A DNA stretch of 5,033 nt, from NCBI GenBank assembly GCA_030600745.1, contig JAUVLL010000259.1, positions 1 through 5,033 on the forward strand, in the 5' to 3' direction. A program made the translations under genes and the position numbers. Positions 1 to 5,033 of this stretch are shown piece after piece; position 1 is the first letter of the stretch, and every line of letters begins with the position of its first letter. The notes beneath the pieces were generated by a model. It had not been told where the DNA came from. It worked only from the letters and a program-made list of their open reading frames with translations, and searched no databases. Origin of the DNA: Spirochaetaceae bacterium. Lineage in GTDB: Bacteria; Spirochaetota; Spirochaetia; B11-G9.

Positions 1-746
1 ACAATTGGATTATCTTTCTCAAAAATAAGACCGAAACCCTCATCGTTGGGATCTGATGGGAGGATTGCAGCTATTGTGGCCTCAGGAACCTGTACAGCTG
101 TTGCAAATAAAGCTGTAGGAAGTGAAATAACGGTTGCATCAATCTGGCCGCCCAGAAGTGCCTGAAATGTTCCTACCTGTTCATTAAAGACAGCAACGTC
201 TTTAACACCGATAACATTTTCAATGTAGTCAAGATCGGCTGTTCCTATAGTAGCACCCCAGCGGGCTGTCCTAAGATCTGCAAAAGTTCGGGCCTTTGAG
301 AAATTACTTGTCGGAAGAGCTACTACAACCTTTTCCGGCTGGTAATAAACAATTGAAAAATCTACAAACTCACGTCTGGTTTCTGTAACTGAATATTGCT
401 GGAGGTTAAAGTCGTATGGTTTTGCACCGGGAGCAATTCCCTGATCAAAGGTCTGACGAACCCATACAACATCATCGTGATTGAAACCAAGTTTATCAGC
501 CAGAGCGTAAACCATGGCATTTTCAAAACCTTCCCCGCTTGCAGGATCATCATTCATCATCCATGGTGGATAAACGGGTTCTCCAGTCGCTACGGTAAGT
601 TTCCCAGGCGTATAAAGCCGTGGATCATCAATTGTGCGTTCCAGCTCTTTATTACCATTATCTTTGGGTTCCTCACTTTTTCCGGCCGCAAAAGCAGAAA
701 AGGCAACTAAACAGATCAGTAAAACCAAAAAAACTCTTTTAATCAT
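1..746 (-). CDS. ABC transporter substrate-binding protein, amino-acid type (SBP_bac_3), 3' end beyond window
   Basis: This is probably a periplasmic ligand-binding protein of an ABC importer for amino acids or related polar solutes. The window holds the first 248 residues; the C-terminus runs off the left edge. Residues 1-20 form a signal peptide (MIKR, hydrophobic core, AFA) with likely cleavage before AGKSEE; Cys12 lies inside the hydrophobic core and is a poor lipobox. The mature domain starts near residue 49 (KLTVATGEPVYPPW), as in family 3 binding proteins. Further family signatures are GFENAMVYALADKLG (73-87), YSVTETRREFVDFS (118-131), where Arg124 aligns with the arginine that binds the ligand carboxylate, and GGQIDATVIS (199-208). 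In this last motif the usual ligand-contacting Asp is replaced by Ser208, so the ligand may not be a standard alpha-amino acid. The start at 746 is fixed by AAGGAG at 753-758 with a 6-base spacer. No permease or ATPase gene is visible; they may lie to the left. The class is secure, the ligand is unknown. Confidence 0.9.
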   Translation of the reverse strand, partial: MIKRVFLVLLICLVAFSAFAAGKSEEPKDNGNKELERTIDDPRLYTPGKLTVATGEPVYPPWMMNDDPASGEGFENAMVYALADKLGFNHDDVVWVRQTFDQGIAPGAKPYDFNLQQYSVTETRREFVDFSIVYYQPEKVVVALPTSNFSKARTFADLRTARWGATIGTADLDYIENVIGVKDVAVFNEQVGTFQALLGGQIDATVISLPTALFATAVQVPEATIAAILPSDPNDEGFGLIFEKDNPI

Positions 747-765
747 AGTGTACTCCTTACAACAA

Positions 766-794
766 ATGATAGGAAATATGATCCGGGGGGTCAA
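766..794 (-). promoter_or_regulatory. Sigma70-type promoter of the substrate-binding protein gene
   Basis: Read on the minus strand, TTGACC (794-789) and TATCAT (771-766) each match the -35 and -10 consensus at 5 of 6 positions, with an ideal 17-base spacer. Transcription would start near 759, just ahead of the AAGGAG ribosome site (753-758), giving a leader of only about 13 bases. The spacer carries a C-rich run followed by GGATCA. No operator was recognised. The rest of the divergent intergenic region (795-987) shows no equally good plus-strand promoter. GATAAT (922-927) and TACAAT (934-939) are possible -10 boxes for the SAM hydrolase gene, but neither has a convincing -35 partner. Confidence 0.6.
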
Positions 795-987
795 GATGCA
801 ATGAAGAACAAAATGTCATAAAAACAGTCATGAATAGCTGCTTTTTACAGTGCAGAGGGGGAAAACTGCAGATGATTATAAGGGGTAGATCAGAGTTTCC
901 TGTTGATGTAATATTTACAGGGATAATACTGGTTACAATTTTTATTAAGCACAACCTATTTTATTACCCATTTCTTCAGGAGACAAT

Positions 988-1830
988 ATGCAAAAAGCGT
1001 TATTGGTTTTTCAGAGTGATTTTGGCTTGGTTGATGGTGCTGTATCTGCCATGCATGGTGTTGCAAATACAGTGGACGATTCAATTAAGATTCATGATCT
1101 TACCCACGATATTCCTCCATACAGTATATGGGAGGCATCCTACCGCCTTTTTCAGACAATTGAATATTGGCCGAAAGGTACAGTTTTTGTTTCTGTTGTG
1201 GATCCTGGAGTTGGTTCCAGCCGGCGGAGTGTTGTAGCTGAAACAGTAGGGGGGCAGTACATTGTTACCCCTGATAATGGAACTCTTACACATATAAAAA
1301 AATATGTGGGCTTTAAAGAAGTCAGAGAAATTGATGAGACCAAACATCGCAGGGAGGATACGGAACATTCCTATACTTTTCATGGACGGGACGTTTACGC
1401 CAACATCGGAGCTAAACTTGCTTCCGGGAACATATCATTTGAGCAGGTGGGATCGACTGTGGATTTGGCTTTAACAGTTGAACTGGAAGTAGGTAAAGTT
1501 GAAAAGGGGCAGAACTATGTAAAAGGGGCTATTGACATACTGGATGTCCGTTTCGGCAGTTTGTGGACAAATATTCCACGGGATGTTTTTGTCGGAGTTG
1601 GGTTTAAGCATGGAGACAGTGTCGAAGTAGCTATTCGCAATGGTTCTACCATGGTTTATAATAACAGGATTACCTATGGGAAATCTTTTGCCGATGTCTA
1701 TGCCAGTGAACAGATAATATATGTAAATTCAGTTTACAACATGGCCATTGCAATAAATCAGGGGAATTTCGCCAGGGCCTACAATATTGGCACCGGCCGT
1801 CACTGGCAAATCGAATTCCGCAGGGTTTAA
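988..1830 (+). CDS. S-adenosylmethionine hydrolase (adenosine-forming), DUF62 / SAM hydroxide adenosyltransferase family
   Basis: This 280-residue protein is a full-length member of the family (Pfam SAM_adeno_trans) that splits S-adenosylmethionine with water into adenosine and methionine; the fluorinase and chlorinase SalL are relatives. The N-terminal domain begins with LLVFQSDFG (residues 5-13, nucleotide site). It holds VDPGVGSSRRSV (71-82), PDNGTL (95-100) and TFHGRDVYA (130-138). By alignment with the archaeal hydrolase, the catalytic triad is Asp72, Arg79 and His132. The smaller C-terminal barrel ends with VNSVYNMAIAINQGN (about 246-260), the usual substrate-closing segment. There is no signal peptide, so it should be cytosolic. 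The start at 988 is set by AGGAG (978-982) with a 5-base spacer. It stands alone, divergent from the binding-protein gene and 112 bases before the kinase gene. Hydrolase is favoured over halogenase because the triad is complete and the length is that of the hydrolases; the chemistry is inferred from family. Confidence 0.93.
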   Translation: MQKALLVFQSDFGLVDGAVSAMHGVANTVDDSIKIHDLTHDIPPYSIWEASYRLFQTIEYWPKGTVFVSVVDPGVGSSRRSVVAETVGGQYIVTPDNGTLTHIKKYVGFKEVREIDETKHRREDTEHSYTFHGRDVYANIGAKLASGNISFEQVGSTVDLALTVELEVGKVEKGQNYVKGAIDILDVRFGSLWTNIPRDVFVGVGFKHGDSVEVAIRNGSTMVYNNRITYGKSFADVYASEQIIYVNSVYNMAIAINQGNFARAYNIGTGRHWQIEFRRV

Positions 1831-1881
1831 ACCGCAATGTTTATATTCCCCGAAAGATTAATAAAAAAATCACAGTAGAAT

Positions 1882-1910
1882 TTGCAATCAGCAGTAGGTT
1901 CAATTAGTAT
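1882..1910 (+). promoter_or_regulatory. Candidate promoter of the sensor kinase gene
   Basis: TTGCAA (1882-1887) and TAGTAT (1905-1910) are spaced 17 bases apart, each matching the sigma70 consensus at 4 of 6 positions. A start near 1917 would give a leader of about 26 bases before the ATG at 1943. The 112-base gap after the SAM hydrolase gene shows no clear intrinsic terminator, so read-through from the upstream gene cannot be excluded. Confidence 0.35.
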
Positions 1911-1942
1911 TTAATCATGGTTAGTGTCAAGGATCTGAATAA

Positions 1943-3805
1943 ATGAAGCAGATAAAAGAAAAAGTCGATCTTATCCTATCCATTCGAAGGAAAACAATAA
2001 TAATTTTTACAATAGGGGCACTTGTTTTTGCTTTAGTAGGATTAATTGATCGGGCTGTACTGGTTCGAAATGAAACAAAAAAAATACAATCTGAATATAC
2101 AGATAAACAGAAACAGATTATCCGGACACAGGTAGAAAGTGCTGTTATGTTTATTAATTCAGCAAAAGAGTCGGGGGTGTCCAGAGAGAATATTATTGAA
2201 TCAGTAAGGAAGATAAGATTTGGGAAGGAACATGATGGTTATATTTTTATTGTAACCTATAAAGGTACAACTTTGTTAAATGATACTCAAAGACAACTTG
2301 AGGGGAAGAATATCTGGAATATTTCAGATCCTGATGGTGTTAAGTTTGTCCAGGAAATGAGGCTGGCCGTTCAGAATGCTGAAGGTGATTTTATCTACTA
2401 TTTCTGGAATAAACCATCCACAGAGAGCAATTCTCCCAAAGTGTCGTTTATGAAGGGTGTAACTGACTGGGAGTGGATGGTTGGTTCCGGTGTATATCTG
2501 GATTCCATAGCGGATGATATTGCTGCTCTCCGGAAAGCAGCAATACAAAAAACAGGGTTGTTCACTTTACTCCTGATTCTTCTATTTTTATCCCTTTTGT
2601 TTATTATTCAATTCGCATTTAAACAATTTACAGAAAAGGTTTCAGGGGAAATCCAATTATTCTCCAGTTATTTTAACAGTGCCAGTATGGAGAGTAAGGA
2701 GATTGACATATCCGGTATTCGGTATAAGTCATTCTCTTCTATTGCTGAAGATATGAACCGGATGATAAAAAATAAACAGGAGGCAGACGCAAAAATATTT
2801 GGATCTGAACAGCGTCTTTCTATGCAGAGGGAGCAGTCTCCCCTTGGCTACCTGGAATATGATCTTGAATTAAGAATTATCTATTGGAATCCTGCAGCAG
2901 AAAGAATATTTGGATATTCCAAAGAGGAGATTTTAGGAAGGAGTGATGAAATTATTATTCCCCCGGAACTTATTCCAGGGATAAAGTATATTTTTAAAGA
3001 GCTGATTGATGGATCTGTAAGTGATGATAAAGGGATAAAAAATATAAATGACAATATTACAAAGGACGGCAGGCGAATTACCTGTGAATGGTACAATAAG
3101 GCTCTTATTGATCAGGAAGGGAAAGTTATTGGTTTTATTGCTCTTATTGTTGATATAACAGACAGGAAGTTAATGGAAGAGAAGCTGCAGGAATCGGTGG
3201 AAGAGAAAAAAGTACTTCTTAAAGAGGTACACCATAGAGTAAAGAACAACATGGCTATAATATCCTCCTTTCTTTCTCTCCAATCCATGAACATTGAAGA
3301 TGAATATGTTCGTAATCTGCTTCAGAGCAGCGAAAACAGAGTGAGATCCATGGCTCTTATTCATGAGCATCTGTACAAAAGTGAAAACCTGAAAGACATT
3401 AGTGTTCAAACCTATATAGATGAGCTTGTAATAATACTCCTTGATAGTTACGGTTATGGATCCGCTGATATATCTGTAATAAAAGAGATTATGGAAATTG
3501 AACTTGATCTGGATCTTTTAATTCCTCTTGGTATGATTATTAATGAGATAATTTCAAATGCTCTGAAACATGCCTATAAAAATATTGATTCACCTGAGTT
3601 GTCTATTATTTTTAGTAAGGGGACACCTGATGAACTTGTTTTGACTATAAGCGATAATGGTGTCGGACTTCAGGAAGAAAGCAAGATAAGTCGGAATGAT
3701 TCAATAGGCTTCCTGCTTATTAATGCGTTGGCTCAGCAGATAGAAGGGAAAATAGAGATAAACAGGGGACATGGTACAGAGTATAGAATTACTATTCCTG
3801 TATAA
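1943..3805 (+). CDS. Membrane sensor histidine kinase: sCache_2 - PAS - HisKA_2 - HATPase_c
   Basis: This 620-residue protein is a two-component sensor that should autophosphorylate on histidine in response to an extracytoplasmic cue. A first membrane helix (about 17-36) leads to a periplasmic single-Cache-like domain (about 45-190; GYIFIVTYKGTTLLND at 99-114, GVTDWEWMVGSGVYLD at 172-187). A second membrane helix follows (about 203-226), then a linker (227-290). The PAS domain spans about 298-408 (YWNPAAERIFGYSKEEILGR at 314-333, FIALIVDITDRK near its end). The dimerisation domain is HisKA_2 (about 424-500) with EVHHRVKNN; His431 is the likely phosphate acceptor, with His430 next to it. The ATPase domain shows the N-box IINEIISNALKHA (532-544), DNGVGL (571-576) and the lid/G2 segment GTEYRITIP (611-619), all intact. 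The start follows AAGGA (1929-1933) at a 9-base spacing, a middling ribosome site. No response regulator gene is adjacent in the window, so the partner is unknown. The signal sensed is also unknown; sCache_2 domains often bind small organic acids. Confidence 0.93.
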   Translation: MKQIKEKVDLILSIRRKTIIIFTIGALVFALVGLIDRAVLVRNETKKIQSEYTDKQKQIIRTQVESAVMFINSAKESGVSRENIIESVRKIRFGKEHDGYIFIVTYKGTTLLNDTQRQLEGKNIWNISDPDGVKFVQEMRLAVQNAEGDFIYYFWNKPSTESNSPKVSFMKGVTDWEWMVGSGVYLDSIADDIAALRKAAIQKTGLFTLLLILLFLSLLFIIQFAFKQFTEKVSGEIQLFSSYFNSASMESKEIDISGIRYKSFSSIAEDMNRMIKNKQEADAKIFGSEQRLSMQREQSPLGYLEYDLELRIIYWNPAAERIFGYSKEEILGRSDEIIIPPELIPGIKYIFKELIDGSVSDDKGIKNINDNITKDGRRITCEWYNKALIDQEGKVIGFIALIVDITDRKLMEEKLQESVEEKKVLLKEVHHRVKNNMAIISSFLSLQSMNIEDEYVRNLLQSSENRVRSMALIHEHLYKSENLKDISVQTYIDELVIILLDSYGYGSADISVIKEIMEIELDLDLLIPLGMIINEIISNALKHAYKNIDSPELSIIFSKGTPDELVLTISDNGVGLQEESKISRNDSIGFLLINALAQQIEGKIEINRGHGTEYRITIPV

Positions 3806-3866
3806 TTACTGAAAGTCTGATATTCAAGCTGCCTTTCCCCTCATATTTTGGAACCACAAATGTACA

Positions 3867-3900
3867 TAATTACGTTAATTGCTTATATTAACAGTAATTA
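3867..3900. repeat. AT-rich inverted repeat between convergent genes, at the mcp breakpoint
   Basis: The arms TAATTACGTTAAT (3867-3879) and ATTAACAGTAATTA (3887-3900) are reverse complements over 13 pairs, except for one extra A at 3893, around a 7-base loop. The stem has only three G-C pairs and no T-run on either side, so it is a poor intrinsic terminator. It lies between the convergent kinase and chemotaxis genes and could still act on transcript ends. Its right edge coincides with the point where recognisable receptor coding sequence stops. Confidence 0.55.
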
Positions 3901-4100
3901 ACATTCATAAAATCCTCTACACTTTGGGTTTTTAGCTCTGCTGCAACGCTCAACTTTGCAATTGTTTCATTTTCTATTGCCTTCTGCGACTGGAGTATAG
4001 AGATAATACCAATTGTACCGCTGGAGATTACGCCTTCTGCAAGAAAGAACAATAAGAGTTTACCCGTTTTTTTCTTGTTCCAGTATTGCTTTATCTTCAT
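3888..4100 (-). pseudogene. Truncated methyl-accepting chemotaxis protein (N-terminal fragment)
   Basis: A 70-codon reading frame carries the beginning of a transmembrane chemotaxis receptor: a basic N-terminus (MKIKQYWNKKKTGK), a membrane helix (about residues 14-37, LLLFFLAEGVISSGTIGIIS), then the start of the periplasmic sensor (SQKAIENETIAKLSVAAELK, SVEDFMN), as in receptors with Cache sensors. After about residue 66 the similarity stops; VNYC and a stop codon follow. No frame downstream continues a sensor, HAMP or signalling domain before the kinase gene, so at least several hundred codons are missing. The start ATG lies inside cheW, a 41-base overlap, with no good ribosome site, suggesting translation coupled to cheW. 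Most likely this is the remnant of an mcp gene cotranscribed with cheW. A functional 70-residue membrane peptide is possible but less likely. Confidence 0.7.
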
Positions 4101-4566
4101 TACTGATAATCTTCTCTACATCGAGGATAATCTTTACCTCTTCCCCCTTTTTAGCCAGACCTGAAATATACTGCTCTTTTCCTGAGGTGTTTTTAAAAGA
4201 AGGTGGAGGTCCAATATCATTATTCTTTATTTCATGTACTTCAGAGACGATATCAACAATTAAACCTATGGTACTATCATCTACGCTGACAATGACTATA
4301 CAGGTTCTGTCGTCATATTCACGTTCTTCTATGCCGAATCGTAATCGAAGATCTACTGCAGGAATAACTTTTCCCCTAAGGTTTATTACTCCTTTAACGA
4401 AATTGGGCATGTCAGGAATGGTCGTTATCTGTGGAAGTTCTTCGATTGCAGTAATACGAGCGATATCTATTCCGTATTCTTCATCTCCAAGGTTGAACAT
4501 CAGATACTTACTTGATTGATTATCTACATCCTCATCATCTTCAACTAATAGATCAATATCAGCCAT
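4060..4566 (-). CDS. cheW: Chemotaxis coupling protein CheW
   Basis: CheW is the cytoplasmic scaffold linking transmembrane receptors to the kinase CheA in chemotaxis arrays. This protein has 168 residues, the usual size. A short acidic tail (1-17, LLVEDDEDVD) precedes the CheW domain (about 19-155). The domain starts with KYLMFNLGDEEYGIDIARI. It has the core motif GVINLRGKVIPAVDLRLRFG (59-78), where Arg64 aligns with the conserved receptor/CheA-contact arginine. It continues with CIVIVSVDDSTIGLIVDIVSEV (in two parts, 89-110) and YISGLAKKGEEVKIILDVEKI (about 133-153). The start at 4566 is clear from AGGAGG (4573-4578) with a 6-base spacer, a strong ribosome site. A truncated receptor gene begins within its last codons, so it was probably the first gene of a cheW-mcp operon. 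No cheA or other che gene is visible, so it probably serves arrays encoded elsewhere. Confidence 0.95.
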   Translation of the reverse strand: MADIDLLVEDDEDVDNQSSKYLMFNLGDEEYGIDIARITAIEELPQITTIPDMPNFVKGVINLRGKVIPAVDLRLRFGIEEREYDDRTCIVIVSVDDSTIGLIVDIVSEVHEIKNNDIGPPPSFKNTSGKEQYISGLAKKGEEVKIILDVEKIISNEDKAILEQEKNG

Positions 4567-4659
4567 AATTTTCCTCCTGCCACCCTTAAATATTTAAAAA
4601 TATTCACAAAAAAGCAAATTTTATGTAAAAGAATATTCTTCCGGTTCGATATTACTGTT

Positions 4660-4688
4660 ATTATAATCAATTGTGTTGAAGATGTACC
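4660..4688 (-). promoter_or_regulatory. Possible promoter of cheW
   Basis: On the minus strand a perfect TATAAT lies at 4665-4660. The best -35 at 17 bases is GGTACA (4688-4683), which matches only in its last three bases. A start near 4653 would give a leader of about 87 bases. That leader contains two short perfect palindromes, AAGAATATTCTT and TTAAATATTTAA (4586-4597), which may be no more than AT-rich chance. No flagellar sigma28-type promoter was recognised. The rest of 4567-4769 is AT-rich and shows no gene. Confidence 0.3.
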
Positions 4689-4769
4689 TATTCAAATCGT
4701 AAATAATGTTAATTAAAGAGAGAATGTTTTTTGTTTCATTTGTTATAAGAAAAAAATTAACTAAAAGGC

Positions 4770-4803
4770 AAAAAAAGCAGTCAGCCTGGTAAAAGCTAAC
4801 TGC
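4770..4803 (-). terminator. Intrinsic terminator behind the tRNA-Leu 3' half
   Basis: On the minus strand GCAGTTAGC (4803-4795) pairs with GCTGACTGC (4785-4777) over 9 pairs with one G-U wobble, around a 9-base loop, and is followed at once by seven T (4776-4770). It begins 9 bases after the tRNA discriminator base. It is the natural terminator of the original tRNA transcript, kept although the 5' half of the tRNA is gone, which marks this side as the original chromosomal flank. Confidence 0.85.
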
Positions 4804-4812
4804 ATACATATT

Positions 4813-4864
4813 TGCGGTAGAGAAGACTTGAACTTCCACGGCCTTGCGACCACTAGTCTCTCAA
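4813..4864 (-). tRNA. tRNA-Leu(GAG) 3' half, 5' half missing; probable attachment-site remnant
   Basis: Read on the minus strand, the parts are in correct order. The anticodon loop TTGAGAG (4864-4858) has apparent anticodon GAG. The 3' anticodon stem ACTAG (4857-4853) is followed by a long variable arm with stem GGTC/GGCC closed by GCAA (4851-4840). The T arm is GGAAG-TTCAAGT-CTTCT (4837-4821), then the 3' acceptor strand CTACCGC (4820-4814) and discriminator A (4813). No CCA is encoded. The class II arm and the acceptor sequence (its partner would be GCGGTAG) fit bacterial tRNA-Leu; a one-base shift would read a Ser anticodon, but the acceptor argues against Ser. Upstream of the loop (4865 on) there is neither the expected CTAGT stem nor any D arm or 5' acceptor strand within about 170 bases. 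It therefore cannot fold as a tRNA alone. The break at the anticodon loop is typical of tyrosine-integrase target sites. An anticodon-loop intron is a weaker alternative. Confidence 0.8.
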
Positions 4865-5033
4865 TTAATGCGTATCCAAAATAGTGCCATTTATAGCCGT
4901 ACATGGGGTGGTTTATACTTCATAAAGGGTTAGGGGAAGTATAGAGCCACCTAGCAGTCTGTCGGCCTGATGTTTCACAGATCCTTAATAATAATGTAGC
5001 ATAATTTCTTTTTCATTTTTAAGGTATATGCTG
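4865..5033. other. Non-coding stretch with hairpins, probable end of an integrated element
   Basis: No convincing gene is seen here. The stretch from 4868 to about 4975 is less AT-rich than the flanks and has several potential stems. CCAT (4887-4890) can pair with ATGG (4903-4906), directly abutting the long hairpin at 4907-4951, and TCTGT (4958-4962) can pair with ACAGA (4977-4981). This could be a structured RNA or the terminal recognition region of a mobile element. The minus strand is open from 5033 down to stop codons near 4988 and 4973 in two frames (ends MLHYY and IIIKDL). Either could be the tail of a gene entering from the right, but 15-18 residues are too few to identify. Confidence 0.35.
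4907..4951. repeat. Long imperfect inverted repeat / hairpin of unknown function
   Basis: GGTGGTTTATACTTC (4907-4921) pairs with GAAGTATAGAGCCACC (4936-4951) over 15 positions, with one T-G wobble (4913/4944) and one extra G (4946), around a 14-base loop rich in G (ATAAAGGGTTAGGG). The inner 8 pairs are perfect. No T-run follows on either strand, so it is not an ordinary terminator. It lies 43 bases from the break in the tRNA-Leu half, on the side expected to be the inside of the element. Confidence 0.75.

Noticed and set aside
396..710. 104-codon plus-strand open frame
   Set aside because: It is antisense to the binding-protein gene, which has a signal peptide, promoter and family motifs.
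1140..1146. CTACCGC, complement of the missing tRNA 5' acceptor strand
   Set aside because: It lies in the coding sequence of the SAM hydrolase with no D arm or other tRNA parts next to it; a chance 7-base match.
830..1237. 135-codon plus-strand open frame overlapping the SAM hydrolase start
   Set aside because: It is out of frame with a clearly recognisable hydrolase that has its own ribosome site; its sequence looks non-protein-like.
1871..1905. Two imperfect tandem copies of CAGTAG...CAAT upstream of the kinase gene
   Set aside because: The copies are short and need gaps to align; they overlap the candidate promoter but are within chance for AT-rich DNA.
4013..4519. 168-codon plus-strand open frame
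   Set aside because: It is the antisense shadow of cheW, Ser/Ile-rich, with no ribosome site, while the cheW frame has clear family motifs.
4621..4839. 72-codon minus-strand open frame upstream of cheW
   Set aside because: It runs through the tRNA 3' half and the terminator, has no ribosome site and no family features; its AT-rich composition explains the open frame.
4907..4951. Integron attC site
   Set aside because: The loop contains GTTAGGG, one base off the GTTRRRY core, but the matching RYYYAAC partner in the right position is missing and the stem layout differs.
4865..5033. Group I intron interrupting the tRNA-Leu anticodon loop
   Set aside because: Known group I introns do occur at this place in tRNA-Leu, but I cannot find the conserved core (P7-type pairing) or a 5' exon in the 170 bases available. 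Not fully excluded, since the window ends.

Overview
The window looks like chromosomal DNA from a free-living, motile bacterium with moderately low G+C, most likely a spirochaete of the Spirochaeta/Sediminispirochaeta type. This is an inference. It rests on the style of the binding-protein signal peptide (hydrophobic core, then AFAAGKSEE), a Cache-PAS-HisKA_2 sensor kinase, a chemotaxis CheW gene and a tRNA 3' end without an encoded CCA. No single marker proves it.

Left part (1-1830): two divergent genes share a 241-base intergenic region. On the minus strand is the 5' part of an amino-acid-type ABC transporter periplasmic binding protein, cut by the window edge, with a good sigma70-type promoter. 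On the plus strand is a complete DUF62-family S-adenosylmethionine hydrolase (adenosyl-forming) with the Asp-Arg-His triad.

Middle (1943-3805): a complete membrane-bound sensor histidine kinase (TM, sCache_2-like sensor, TM, PAS, HisKA_2, HATPase). It has no response regulator next to it in the window.

Right part (3867-4566, minus strand): an intact cheW overlaps the start of a methyl-accepting chemotaxis protein gene that stops after about 66 recognisable codons. The breakpoint coincides with the edge of an AT-rich inverted repeat, so an mcp-type receptor gene appears to have been lost by rearrangement, leaving cheW and the receptor's first membrane helix.

Far right (4567-5033): no convincing protein gene. 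On the minus strand there is the 3' half of a class II tRNA, best read as tRNA-Leu(GAG), running from the anticodon loop to the discriminator base and followed by an intact intrinsic terminator. The 5' half is missing. This is the pattern of a displaced tRNA attachment site at the end of an integrated element. The geometry puts the element to the right (above about 4865) and the older chromosomal flank to the left. Just inside the presumed element is a long hairpin (15 pairs, 14-base loop) of unknown role. The tRNA remnant with this hairpin is the most interesting part of the window; the truncated receptor comes next.
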